Part shown: positions 18,483 through 26,625 of the stretch, piece by piece
Layout: each line of letters begins with the position of its first letter
Position numbering within the stretch: the stretch's first letter is position 1
Source: Myxococcus eversor
GTDB taxonomy: Bacteria; Myxococcota; Myxococcia; Myxococcales; Myxococcaceae
DNA: 64,000 nucleotides
Direction: 5' to 3'
NCBI RefSeq assembly: GCF_010894455.1
Contig: NZ_JAAIXY010000020.1
Location: 119,136 to 183,135 of the forward strand
Made by a program: the position numbers and the translations under genes
The notes under the pieces: model-generated
Database searches by the model: none
What the model was told of the DNA's origin: nothing
The model's input: the letters and a program-made list of their open reading frames with translations, nothing else

Positions 18483-18627
18483 GGAGCCTCGGGGCGTGGA
18501 AGGAGTCGTCATGCGTGAGCTACTCGTCGCACGAGTGCTTCACGCCGCGCGTCCGTCATTCGCCCGAGGTCGGTCAACGGGAGGAGGTCGGTCATCCGCC
18601 CGATGCGGCCTCGCGCTCACGCCGAGT

Positions 18628-18855
18628 TCACCTTCGTCTTGGCTCCTCGGGTGGGAGGCGGCGCAGGCGCCACACGTTCCAGGCCTCCAGGGCCGTCGTG
18701 GCCGTGAAGAAGAGAGCCAGGGCCCCTGTGATTTTCGCGGCCCATGTCACGCTGAAGAGCATCGCGCACAGCCACAGGGCCAACATGAACAGGACCAGTC
18801 GGGTGCCGCTGCGGAAGGCGACCTCGGACTGACGGATGCGGGTGGCTCGCTTCAT
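18628..18855 (-). CDS. small two-helix membrane protein
   Basis: A 75-residue protein with two predicted membrane helices (about residues 19-37 and 40-60) and an arginine-rich C-terminal tail (WRLRRLPPEEPRRR), which places the termini in the cytoplasm. No family is recognised. The frame has protein-like composition and an ATG at 18855, but the ribosome site is weak. It lies between the VWA gene and the lytic transglycosylase, same strand, without obvious coupling. Confidence 0.6.
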   Translation of the reverse strand: MKRATRIRQSEVAFRSGTRLVLFMLALWLCAMLFSVTWAAKITGALALFFTATTALEAWNVWRLRRLPPEEPRRR

Positions 18856-19041
18856 GGTCGACCCGGGACTCGTTTCATTGCACCTCGGGTTGTCGAGCCT
18901 GTCACGAAACCAGGGCTCGCCTACGATGCCATCGAGCAGTTGGTTCCCGTCGACGAATGACGTTGGTGGAATCTCGAATGGCCAAGGCCACCTGTTCGAG
19001 GGCCTTGATGGTGGGGCTCTCCCGCGACAACTCGGGAGGCC

Positions 19042-19947
19042 TCAACCCGGGCGCGTGTTCACCGTGACGGAGGGCTTCGCCTGCGTCGCACGAGTCGGCG
19101 CCTTCGCGGGAGCAGCCTCTGTCTTCGGCTTCGCCTTGGGGGCCACCGGCTTGGCGACGACCGTGGTGCGCGCTGGCGCCGCCACTGGCTTCGCAACGGC
19201 CTTGGGCCACACAGGCGCCACGGGCTTCGCCGCCACCTTGGCCACCGTCTTCTTGCTCACAGCCGCCACGGCGGGCCGCACAGGCGCCACGGGCTTCGCC
19301 ACCGCAGCCACCACGGGCCGAGCACGGGCCGCAACCACCGGCACAGGACGCGGCGGCTCCGGCGGCCTCGTCTGCACCCACGCCGTGAGCACCTTGGGCA
19401 CGTAGTACTCCGTCTCCCCGTTCCTCGGCACGCGCCCATTCACGGAACCGGGCCCCGCGTTGTACGCGGCCACCGCGAGCTTCACGTCCCGAAACCTTCG
19501 AAGCTGCTCGGCCAGATACCGCGCGCTTCCATCCAACGCCGGCTCCGGGTCGAACGGGTCAGCCACCCCCAGCATCACCGCCGTGGTGGGCATCAACTGC
19601 CCGGGCCCCATCGCTCCCGCCGGAGAGATGCGGTGCACCCGCCCCTCCGACTCCACCAGCACCAGCGCCTGCAACAACCCCGGAGGCAGCCCGTGCCGCC
19701 GCTCCGCCCGCGCGATGAGCGGCTCCAGCGGCTCGTGCCCATCCCACAGACACGACGGCCGGTGCGCCACATACGTGCCCAGCGCGTTCACCTTCATCTC
19801 CAGGAACGACAGCGACAACGGCGACACATGCGTGTCACCCAGCCACGAGATGGCCCCGTTGATGAGGACCACCGGCACGACGGCCGCCAGCCCCACCCAC
19901 GCCCACCACGGAATGCTGAAGCCACCCAGGGCCCGCTTGCGCGCCAC
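19042..19947 (-). CDS. membrane-anchored lytic transglycosylase with A/K/P/V tail
   Basis: A 301-residue SLT-type lytic transglycosylase that cuts peptidoglycan glycan strands. One membrane helix (residues 12-33) precedes the catalytic domain, with Glu in ALVLVESEGR, then SPAGAMGPGQLMP and LAVAAYNAGPGSVNG. From about residue 205 the protein is an Ala/Lys/Pro/Val tail with repeated AKPVAP-like units, probably a wall-spanning spacer. It starts with a GTG; AAGGG lies upstream. It begins nine bases after the TetR gene, so the two are probably cotranscribed. Confidence 0.88.
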   Translation of the reverse strand: MARKRALGGFSIPWWAWVGLAAVVPVVLINGAISWLGDTHVSPLSLSFLEMKVNALGTYVAHRPSCLWDGHEPLEPLIARAERRHGLPPGLLQALVLVESEGRVHRISPAGAMGPGQLMPTTAVMLGVADPFDPEPALDGSARYLAEQLRRFRDVKLAVAAYNAGPGSVNGRVPRNGETEYYVPKVLTAWVQTRPPEPPRPVPVVAARARPVVAAVAKPVAPVRPAVAAVSKKTVAKVAAKPVAPVWPKAVAKPVAAPARTTVVAKPVAPKAKPKTEAAPAKAPTRATQAKPSVTVNTRPG

Positions 19948-19956
19948 ACTCCACCC

Positions 19957-20682
19957 TTAAGTGCGCCTGGCCCCTCCGTCCAACTTCCGGCGCCCCTCCC
20001 GTGTCCCAGGCGGCACTCGCAGCCCATCCAACACCAGCGTCGTCAGCGCATCCGGCAACTCCAGCGGATTGCCGATGTCCTCCTCACTCAACACCGCGAG
20101 CAACAACCGCTCCACCGCCCCCACCACCGCGAGCCCGCTCACCGCCGGCCGTATCGGCCGCAACAGCCCATGCGTGTGCGCCTTCTGGGTGATGTCCACC
20201 GCGTGCCGCGACACCTCCCGCGCCAGCTCCGCCACCTTCTGCCGCGCCCCCACCGCCGGCCCCCGACTCTCCTGGAGGTACAGCCGCACCACCCCCGGGT
20301 ACTGCAACAACGCGCTCGCGATGACAGCCGCCATCGCCCGGTACGCCTCGAACATCGCCTCCACGCCGCGCGCCTTCCCGAGCGCCTGGCCGCACGCCTC
20401 CAACCCCGAGAGCAGCTCGCCCCGCACCGGCTCCAACAGCGCCTCCACCAGCCCCGCCTTGTCGACGAAGTACCGGTAGAACGTCCCCTTGGCCACGCCC
20501 GCCGCCTGGGTGATGTCGTCGATGGTCACCGCGTCCAGCCCCCGCTCCACGAAGAGCTTCAGCGCCGCGTCCTCCAACTCCTTCGTCCGCTCCCGCCGCG
20601 CAGTCTCCCTCGGGCCACCCGGCCTCCCCGGCCGCTTGTCCGCCTCCACGCCCCTGTCTCTCGTGCCGTCGCGGCTCACCAT
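19957..20682 (-). CDS. TetR/AcrR-family regulator
   Basis: A 241-residue one-component regulator. The N-terminal helix-turn-helix reads LKLFVERGLDAVTIDDITQA then AGVAKGTFYRYFVDK, a standard TetR DNA-binding domain; the rest is an all-helical ligand/dimer domain. ATG 20682 has GGAG upstream. It is divergent from a fatty-acid-hydroxylase-like gene and upstream of the transglycosylase. A 14-bp imperfect palindrome in the divergent gap is a candidate operator. The ligand is unknown; fatty acyl compounds would fit the neighbour. Confidence 0.9.
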   Translation of the reverse strand: MVSRDGTRDRGVEADKRPGRPGGPRETARRERTKELEDAALKLFVERGLDAVTIDDITQAAGVAKGTFYRYFVDKAGLVEALLEPVRGELLSGLEACGQALGKARGVEAMFEAYRAMAAVIASALLQYPGVVRLYLQESRGPAVGARQKVAELAREVSRHAVDITQKAHTHGLLRPIRPAVSGLAVVGAVERLLLAVLSEEDIGNPLELPDALTTLVLDGLRVPPGTREGRRKLDGGARRT

Positions 20683-20717
20683 CGTGCGCTCCGACTCATT
20701 GCGTGATAGATAAAGAG

Positions 20718-20731
20718 TGACCAAATAGTCA
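20718..20731. promoter_or_regulatory. candidate TetR operator
   Basis: TGACCAAATAGTCA is a partial palindrome (TGAC...GTCA) in the only AT-rich patch between the divergent TetR and hydroxylase-like genes. TetR proteins typically bind short palindromes of this kind. Confidence 0.5.
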
Positions 20732-20779
20732 TGATATTGAGGGTGGGGTGTCGGCCGGGCGCCCCCCTGGAGAGCGACG

Positions 20780-21322
20780 ATGATCGGCATCCCTCTGGGC
20801 TGGGCGTACTCCAATTTCGGTGAATGGGCGCTGCACAAGTACGTGCTGCATGGCCTGGGACGACGCCGGGGAAGCTTCTGGGGCTTCCACTGGCACGAGC
20901 ACCACCAGGCGTCCCGCAAGCACGACATGCTGGATGACCAGTACCTGCGTTCGCTGTGGACGTGGTCCGCGCAGACGAAGGAGCTGCTCGGGCTGGCCGC
21001 CGTGGCCCTGGCGCACGCGCCGCTGTTCCCGGTGGCGCCCTTCTTCGTGGGCACCGTGTGGGCCTGCGCGGTGAACTACTACCGAGTCCACCGCCGCGCG
21101 CACCTGGAGCCCCAGTGGGCCCGGGAGCACCTGCCCTGGCACTATGACCACCACCTGGGCTCGGACCAGAACGCGAACTGGTGCGTGACGCACCCGTTCT
21201 TCGACAACGTGCTGGGCACTCGGCGCGAGTACCTGGGCGTGCAGCCCTCGGCCTCCGCGGTACCGGTGGTGCCCATTGGCACGGGGGAGCGCCTGACGTC
21301 CGCGTCCCCCGCGCACCCGTGA
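20780..21322 (+). CDS. fatty acid hydroxylase/sterol desaturase-like membrane protein
   Basis: A 180-residue protein with histidine clusters of the di-iron membrane hydroxylase family: ALHKYVLHG, FHWHEHHQ, YYRVHRRAH and LPWHYDHHLG. Two hydrophobic segments lie at about residues 70-100. It is short compared with full-length sterol desaturases (over 250 residues), but the His motifs that bind the iron pair are present. Likely role: hydroxylation or desaturation of a lipid chain. GGAG sits seven bases before the ATG. Divergent from TetR, which probably controls it. Confidence 0.8.
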   Translation: MIGIPLGWAYSNFGEWALHKYVLHGLGRRRGSFWGFHWHEHHQASRKHDMLDDQYLRSLWTWSAQTKELLGLAAVALAHAPLFPVAPFFVGTVWACAVNYYRVHRRAHLEPQWAREHLPWHYDHHLGSDQNANWCVTHPFFDNVLGTRREYLGVQPSASAVPVVPIGTGERLTSASPAHP

Positions 21323-21329
21323 CGCGGGT

Positions 21330-21875
21330 CTAGAAGACCAGGTCGAAGTAGTTCGCCTTGGCGCGCACGCCCGCGCACGCCTCCAGCCGCGCGTTCCAGT
21401 CCCGCGTGGGCAGCGAGCCGCGGGCATCGAAGACCAGCTCCAGCGAGTCCTCGCGGGCCATGTCCAGCAGGTTCACCGCGCCGCTGCCGGTGAGCCGGAT
21501 GGACTGCGTGGGCGACGTGTTGGCGCGGCGGTACTCGCCGATGAGGATGCTCTCGCTGGTGCCCGGACGGACCACCGAGACGCTCGCGCGCTCGATTCCG
21601 CTCAGGTCCGTGCTGGACGTCACCTCGAAGACCTTGAGGCGCAGCTCCGTCTCCACGTCGGTGTCCTGCGGGAGCACCTCGTCGAAGTCACCCAGGGGGA
21701 AGTCGAGCGAGTACTGGAGGCTGAGGGTGCCGGGGAGGGCGGCGGGGAAGTCGACGTCGGGCTCGGCCTTGCAGATCTCCTCGGCCTCCGCCTCGATGAA
21801 GAAGAGGGAGTCGCAGCCGGTGGCGGCCAGCGCACAGGTGGAGAGCACCAGGGCGCGGAAGGTATTCGTTCGCAT
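21330..21875 (-). CDS. lipoprotein of unknown function
   Basis: A 181-residue lipoprotein: signal RALVLSTCALAATGC with the lipobox Cys at residue 21. The mature part is beta-rich with no family I recognise; two further cysteines (residues 35 and about 167) could pair. It starts 15 bases after the beta-barrel protein gene, so the two are probably one operon and may act together in the outer membrane. Confidence 0.75.
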   Translation of the reverse strand: MRTNTFRALVLSTCALAATGCDSLFFIEAEAEEICKAEPDVDFPAALPGTLSLQYSLDFPLGDFDEVLPQDTDVETELRLKVFEVTSSTDLSGIERASVSVVRPGTSESILIGEYRRANTSPTQSIRLTGSGAVNLLDMAREDSLELVFDARGSLPTRDWNARLEACAGVRAKANYFDLVF

Positions 21876-21890
21876 GGTGTGTCTCCAGAC

Positions 21891-22520
21891 TCAGAAGAAA
21901 TAGAAGAGGAAGCCCACCTTCACGGAGGGGATGGTGGCGCGCACGGTGAGGTTGCGCGCGGTGATGTCCGACTCGCCCGTGGCGTCTTCGATGAGCGCGC
22001 TCGCGTCGTCCACGCCCATGCGCACGTAGCTCAGGCCCAGGTGCAGGAAGAAGTTGAAGCGGCTGGAGGCGCCGATTTCGAGCCCCACGCTGCCGGCGAC
22101 GTAGTCGTAGCTGATGTCGCGGATGGAGGACGTGGCCGACGTGGGCGTGGCCCCCAGCCAGTCCACCACGTCGTTGTAGTCGGAGCCGAGGTAGTGCCCG
22201 CCCTCCACGTTGATGGAAGGGGAGATGAACGTCTGCATCGGCAGGATGCTGAGGCCGCCGCGCAGGCCCAGGCTCAGCGTGTTGGTGGTGGGGCCCGCCT
22301 GCAGTCGCAGCCAGGGCAAGGGCTTGAAGACCGCGGACACGCCGATGCCATGGGGCGCGCCCGCATCCACCAGCAGTCCCAGGCGGTAGTGCTCCGAGCC
22401 CCCCGTCTCCTGTGCGTGCGCGGCGCCGCCGGTGGCGACCGCCACGAGGCCAGCCAGGGCCGCGCCATGTCGTCGGAGGAATGCCGCACGTCGTCTCGTC
22501 GAAGGTGTTGCCGTCGTCAT
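21891..22520 (-). CDS. outer-membrane beta-barrel-like protein
   Basis: A 209-residue secreted protein. The signal peptide has an arginine-rich start (TRRRAAFLRR) and ends at GAAHA-Q near residue 36. The mature part alternates hydrophobic and polar residues in strands and ends in KVGFLFYFF; the terminal Phe is the usual outer-membrane barrel signature. About eight strands are expected at this size. ATG 22520 has GGAA upstream; a GTG at 22532 is less likely. It is followed closely by a lipoprotein gene. Confidence 0.75.
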   Translation of the reverse strand: MTTATPSTRRRAAFLRRHGAALAGLVAVATGGAAHAQETGGSEHYRLGLLVDAGAPHGIGVSAVFKPLPWLRLQAGPTTNTLSLGLRGGLSILPMQTFISPSINVEGGHYLGSDYNDVVDWLGATPTSATSSIRDISYDYVAGSVGLEIGASSRFNFFLHLGLSYVRMGVDDASALIEDATGESDITARNLTVRATIPSVKVGFLFYFF

Positions 22521-22624
22521 GTGCTGTTCCACGAAGGATGTCCGGCCCGGCGACCATCATTCGGCGGCACGCGCTGAAACGGAAGTCGCGTGGACGAAAA
22601 TGATGTGCCCTCGTGTCCGAGGCG

Positions 22625-22644
22625 GGGAAAGCCCTGGCTTTCCC
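22625..22644. repeat. GGGAAAGCC/GGCTTTCCC inverted repeat
   Basis: A near-continuous 9-bp inverted repeat (22625-22633 with 22636-22644) in the 279-nt gap between the divergent barrel and OmpA-domain genes. Could be an operator or an RNA hairpin; nothing decides between them. Confidence 0.4.
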
Positions 22645-22799
22645 GCGCGGGTTTTCCCGGCGGAGCGGAGCGCTGCCGTGACATGCGGGGCAGGCGGGCG
22701 CGAGCCACCCACGCGCTCCGACTTCTCAACGCGGAGACTCGCACGCGCGGTGAAGAAGCGGTTAGAGTTCAGCTTCCAACAGAGCTCCAGGGGGCGAGG

Positions 22800-23681
22800 A
22801 TGTCTCACAACAAGGTCACCGCGCGGAAGCTCACGTCGGGCCTCGGGTTGCCGACGGGTGAGGCCCACACCCTGGTCCTCAAGCGCCGCGCGGCCGTCGT
22901 GGTGGAGCTGGACGACCTCAACTTCCACTCCGGCAGCGCCGTGCTCCTACCCGCGCCCCATGCGCGCGAGAACTGGCGCGAGGGCCACACGGGGGGACTG
23001 ACGTGTGTCATCCGCGCGCTCGAGTACGCGCTGGAGAAGAAGCAGACGCTGCTCGTCGCCGGGCACACCGACAGCGTCGGAGGGGATGGCTCCAACCGCG
23101 CCCTGTCGAAGGCCCGCGCCGAGAACGTCCACCACTTCCTCACGGGCGACAAGGCGGGCTGGGCGGCCTCCTGCGCCGAGCACACCGTGCAGGACTATCA
23201 GACGGTCCTCACCTGGGTGGCGGACGAGTACGGCTGGAGCTGCGACCCGGGTGGCATCGATGGGCGGCACGGCTCGCGCACCACGGCGGCGCTCACCGCG
23301 TTCCGCAAGGGCGTGGAGGCCGCGCACGGCTCGAAGCCGCCGGACTCCCGTGCGCCGGGCGTGGAGGACTGGAAGGCCGTCTTCCAGCTCTATGAGACGT
23401 ATGTCGCCGGCCGCGTGGACCTGAAGGCCGCGAGGGGCGCGCTGAGCTTCGCCACGCCCGCGGTGCTCGGGTGCGGCGAGGACTGGCCCATCGAAGGGCA
23501 GGGCCAGGACAACCTGCGCTCGCAGGTCAACCGACGCGTGGAGCTGGTCTTCTTCGAGGAGCCGCCGCCGGACTTCTCCCGCCAGAGTCCTCCGGGCGCG
23601 CAGCTCTACGGTGCCCAGGCCGGCTACCAGCGCAGCTATCTGCCCATCACCCCGCGCCACACCTTCTTCTTCTCCGTCTGA
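22800..23681 (+). CDS. OmpA-like peptidoglycan-binding protein without signal peptide
   Basis: A 293-residue protein. An OmpA C-terminal domain begins near residue 33 (ELDDLNFHSGSAVLLP), contains LLVAGHTDSVGGDGSN and is completed near the end by NLRSQVNRRVELVFFE. Between these halves (about 130-215) sits a peptidoglycan-binding-type insert (GIDGRHGSRTTAALTAFRKG). No signal peptide or membrane segment is visible, which is unusual for a wall-binding protein. The start at 22800 has a G-rich ribosome site. It lies 36 bases before the three-domain wall hydrolase gene and upstream of a contractile injection locus, so delivery by that machine is possible. Confidence 0.85.
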   Translation: MSHNKVTARKLTSGLGLPTGEAHTLVLKRRAAVVVELDDLNFHSGSAVLLPAPHARENWREGHTGGLTCVIRALEYALEKKQTLLVAGHTDSVGGDGSNRALSKARAENVHHFLTGDKAGWAASCAEHTVQDYQTVLTWVADEYGWSCDPGGIDGRHGSRTTAALTAFRKGVEAAHGSKPPDSRAPGVEDWKAVFQLYETYVAGRVDLKAARGALSFATPAVLGCGEDWPIEGQGQDNLRSQVNRRVELVFFEEPPPDFSRQSPPGAQLYGAQAGYQRSYLPITPRHTFFFSV

Positions 23682-23717
23682 GGCGCTTGTCGCGCCGTCA
23701 CCTCGCGTGGAGCCACC

Positions 23718-26390
23718 ATGCCCGTTCCGGAAGTCCTGAGACTCTACGGACGTACCGACGTGTTGACCGCGGTGGGAGACCAGCAGCCGCCCACCAGCGC
23801 CCCGGCGTGGAACGCGGCGACGCGCCACCGCGACGTCACGCGGACCATCACCCTGCACTACACCCACGGCTGGGTGGCGGGGAACTGGCAGGCGCCCTCC
23901 ACGGACTGGTACGGCGCCACCTTCAACATCGACCTGGATGGGACGCTGTTCCAGTGCGAGGAGATGATTGTCCGCACCAACCACGTGGGCGGTGCGCCCG
24001 ACTTCTCCGGGCAGTACAGCTTCGTCAACCTCACGTCCATCGGCGTGGAGCTGGCGCGCTTCGGCAAGATTCAGCAGGGCCCCGCGCTCTACAGCGTCAA
24101 TGGCTATCCTGGCATCGACTTCCAGACGGTGGCCACCTTCCCGGACGAGTGCGACTACAGCATGCATCCGGGCTCGAAGACGGGCGGCACGCGCCGCTTC
24201 AAGCTGGGCAAAATCAATGGCGGGACGGTGCTCCAGAGCACCAGCGCCAACCGCGCCTACTACTACATCAAAGTCGCCACGTTCGACGACGCGCGCAATG
24301 ACAACCGCGCCACGTACCCGCTGGACGTGCTCTTCACCGAGGAGCAGTACCAGACGCTGGTGAAGTGGGCGAAGTGCATGTGCGAGATGAATCGCATCCC
24401 CAAGGCCTTCCTGCTGCATCCGGCCACCGGCGTCGAGCAGCCCTGGATTGACGTCCAGGACCTCATCGAGCTCAACACTCCCGCGGTGCTCCAGAACAAG
24501 GAGCGGGTGCGCTCCTTCCAGGGAATCATCGGGCACAACAACATCCAGGCGGACCGCTCGGACCCGGGCGCGTCCATGGACTTCTACCGGCTCAAGCGCG
24601 GCGTCAGCGACGAGTGGTGGTACCCCGTCAACCTGGACGACACGACGCGGGCGCTGAACTACCTGGAGACGGCGCGCTCCGCCGACTACATCGCGATGAC
24701 GGCGTACAACGTCGCCAGCCGTCGCGAGGACTACTTCACCGCCTGCGAGGGCACGGGCGGCGGCTACTTCCCGGTGGGCCTCAATCGCCTGTGGCACGGC
24801 GGCGTCCACCTGGCTTCGGGGGAGAACGCGCGGCCCGTCTACGCCATGGCCAATGGCCGCATCGTCGCCGCGCGCGTCGCCAACGGGCTGGTGCAGGGAG
24901 TCGAGCCTCGCTACAGCCGCTGCTTCGTGCTCGTGCGCCACGAGGTGCACGTGCGCGAGGACGCGAACCGCGCGGGGGAAATCGACTACGGGGCCGACTC
25001 CACCGAGACGGTCTATTCGCTCTACATGCACCTGCGGCCGAACGTGATTGCGCGGAGCGATGTGGGGGCGCCGGTGGTGGACTACGCGGCGCATCCGGAC
25101 TGGCTCAATCACTACCTCATCGACCATCCGACGGACCGGGCGCCCGACAACGGCGACATCTTCTATCCCGACCAGACCGTGCTGCTCAGTGACCTGGTGG
25201 GCCACTCGGGCACGTACATCACCGGACTGGATGCCACCGGGCCCGTGTATGGGCCCACGGTGCACGTGGAGGTCTTCACCACCGCGGACGTGTCCCGGTT
25301 CGCCGACAGCCCGTGGGTGGAAGCCGCCAACCGGATGGAGGACACCACCGAGGACCTGGTCTGTGATTTGCCCGCGTTGGATGACTGGCTCCAGGGGCGG
25401 GGCTATCCGCCCATCACCCAGGTCGATGTCCGCACCGCGGTGAGCGACTTGCGCCAGGTGGCCGTGCGCTTCCGCAGCGAGTGGAGCCTGGAGACGCGGG
25501 AGCAGCTCACGCAGACCATCGTCGTGGGGCAGCCGGCCGTCGAGGTGGCGCTGACGCAGGCGCTCACCAACGAGCAGTGGGAGGCGAACATCCGTCCCCT
25601 GTGCTTCCACACGGACATGCAGGCAGCCGCCACCGAGGCCGTCATCGGGCCCTTCCTGGGCGACTCGCACGTCTGGCACCTGCACCCGCTCGTATTCATG
25701 CAGTGGATGAACGAGCGCGTCGCGCGGCACGAGCAGATTCTGCGCTCCCAGGACAAGACGCGCGGACAGGTGGCGAGCACCATCGCCGTGGAGAACGGGT
25801 ACGTGGTGCGCTTCGTGAATCCCGTGCCCTCCGTGGCGCCGGCGCAGGGGTACGCGGAGGTCCGGTGGAATGACAACCTCTATGAAGTCACGGTGGACCG
25901 TCTCTGTGATTTGACGGCGCTGGCCGCGGCGCCGCAGCAGACGACGCGCTTCCGGATGCGCCTGTTGGATGCGCTGGAGATGATCAACGACCGTCAGCAC
26001 GGCGTCACGGTGCTGCTGAGCCATGTGGCGGTGGAGGTCAACGCGCTGAGTGCCCGGGCGGGACAGCACCTCGCGGGGAACGCCGTGGATGTGCGCCCCG
26101 GCAATGGCACCACGGTGGCGAACTGGTTCGAGTTCTTCCAGACGGTGCAGCGCGTGGTGACGTACCTGAACAACCGCGAGGGCGCGGGCTCCGTCGTGCT
26201 GGAGATGTTGCAGGACGCCGACGGGACGGTTCGAGCCCAGGTGGACGCGACGGCGAACAGCCGGGAGTGGCTGACGCGGCTGCGCGCGGCGACGGCCGCC
26301 ACGGATGCGCTCCTGACGGCCGTCACCCCCGAGTCCGCCACGCTCCAGGCCGAGCTGGGACAGATGCGCCTCCACCTGCACGCACCCTGA
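23718..26390 (+). CDS. three-domain peptidoglycan hydrolase-like protein
   Basis: An 890-residue protein with no signal peptide. Domain 1 (about 40-295) is an N-acetylmuramoyl-L-alanine amidase_2 type: His47, His272 and Asp282 in IIGHNNIQADRSDPG are the zinc-type residues. Domain 2 (about 355-520) is LytM/M23-like (LWHGGVHL, ARPVYAMANGRIVAA, SLYMHLRP, GPTVHVEV), but the usual HxxxD is HxxxH and the first His of HxH is Thr. Domain 3 (about 740-815) resembles M15 carboxypeptidases (GQHLAGNAVDV, His784 and Asp791). It could attack glycan-peptide and peptide bonds together. Cotranscribed with the OmpA-type gene; a candidate cargo of the adjacent contractile system. Confidence 0.85.
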   Translation: MPVPEVLRLYGRTDVLTAVGDQQPPTSAPAWNAATRHRDVTRTITLHYTHGWVAGNWQAPSTDWYGATFNIDLDGTLFQCEEMIVRTNHVGGAPDFSGQYSFVNLTSIGVELARFGKIQQGPALYSVNGYPGIDFQTVATFPDECDYSMHPGSKTGGTRRFKLGKINGGTVLQSTSANRAYYYIKVATFDDARNDNRATYPLDVLFTEEQYQTLVKWAKCMCEMNRIPKAFLLHPATGVEQPWIDVQDLIELNTPAVLQNKERVRSFQGIIGHNNIQADRSDPGASMDFYRLKRGVSDEWWYPVNLDDTTRALNYLETARSADYIAMTAYNVASRREDYFTACEGTGGGYFPVGLNRLWHGGVHLASGENARPVYAMANGRIVAARVANGLVQGVEPRYSRCFVLVRHEVHVREDANRAGEIDYGADSTETVYSLYMHLRPNVIARSDVGAPVVDYAAHPDWLNHYLIDHPTDRAPDNGDIFYPDQTVLLSDLVGHSGTYITGLDATGPVYGPTVHVEVFTTADVSRFADSPWVEAANRMEDTTEDLVCDLPALDDWLQGRGYPPITQVDVRTAVSDLRQVAVRFRSEWSLETREQLTQTIVVGQPAVEVALTQALTNEQWEANIRPLCFHTDMQAAATEAVIGPFLGDSHVWHLHPLVFMQWMNERVARHEQILRSQDKTRGQVASTIAVENGYVVRFVNPVPSVAPAQGYAEVRWNDNLYEVTVDRLCDLTALAAAPQQTTRFRMRLLDALEMINDRQHGVTVLLSHVAVEVNALSARAGQHLAGNAVDVRPGNGTTVANWFEFFQTVQRVVTYLNNREGAGSVVLEMLQDADGTVRAQVDATANSREWLTRLRAATAATDALLTAVTPESATLQAELGQMRLHLHAP

Positions 26391-26625
26391 GGTCGGTGCC
26401 AAGATGGTCCCCATGCGCGCGAGCGACGAACGTCAACGGTCCAAGTGGTGTCCGCCTGGGAGGCTCGTCATGGCGAGCGGATTCGTGACGGAGGGCCGAC
26501 GCAATCCCGCGCTGCTCGGGAGTCGCGGGAGGTCGTCCATGGGGCGTCGGGTGAGCGTGGTTCCTTCGCGAGGGGCCGGAGCCCGAGGCGGGGCAGTGTC
26601 GTCCTGGCGAACGTCGGAGGGCGTG

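Noticed and set aside
22947-26414. Minus-strand open frame of over 1100 codons opposite the wall hydrolase
   Set aside because: His/Arg/Val-rich composition typical of an antisense shadow in GC-rich DNA; the plus strand has clear domains.
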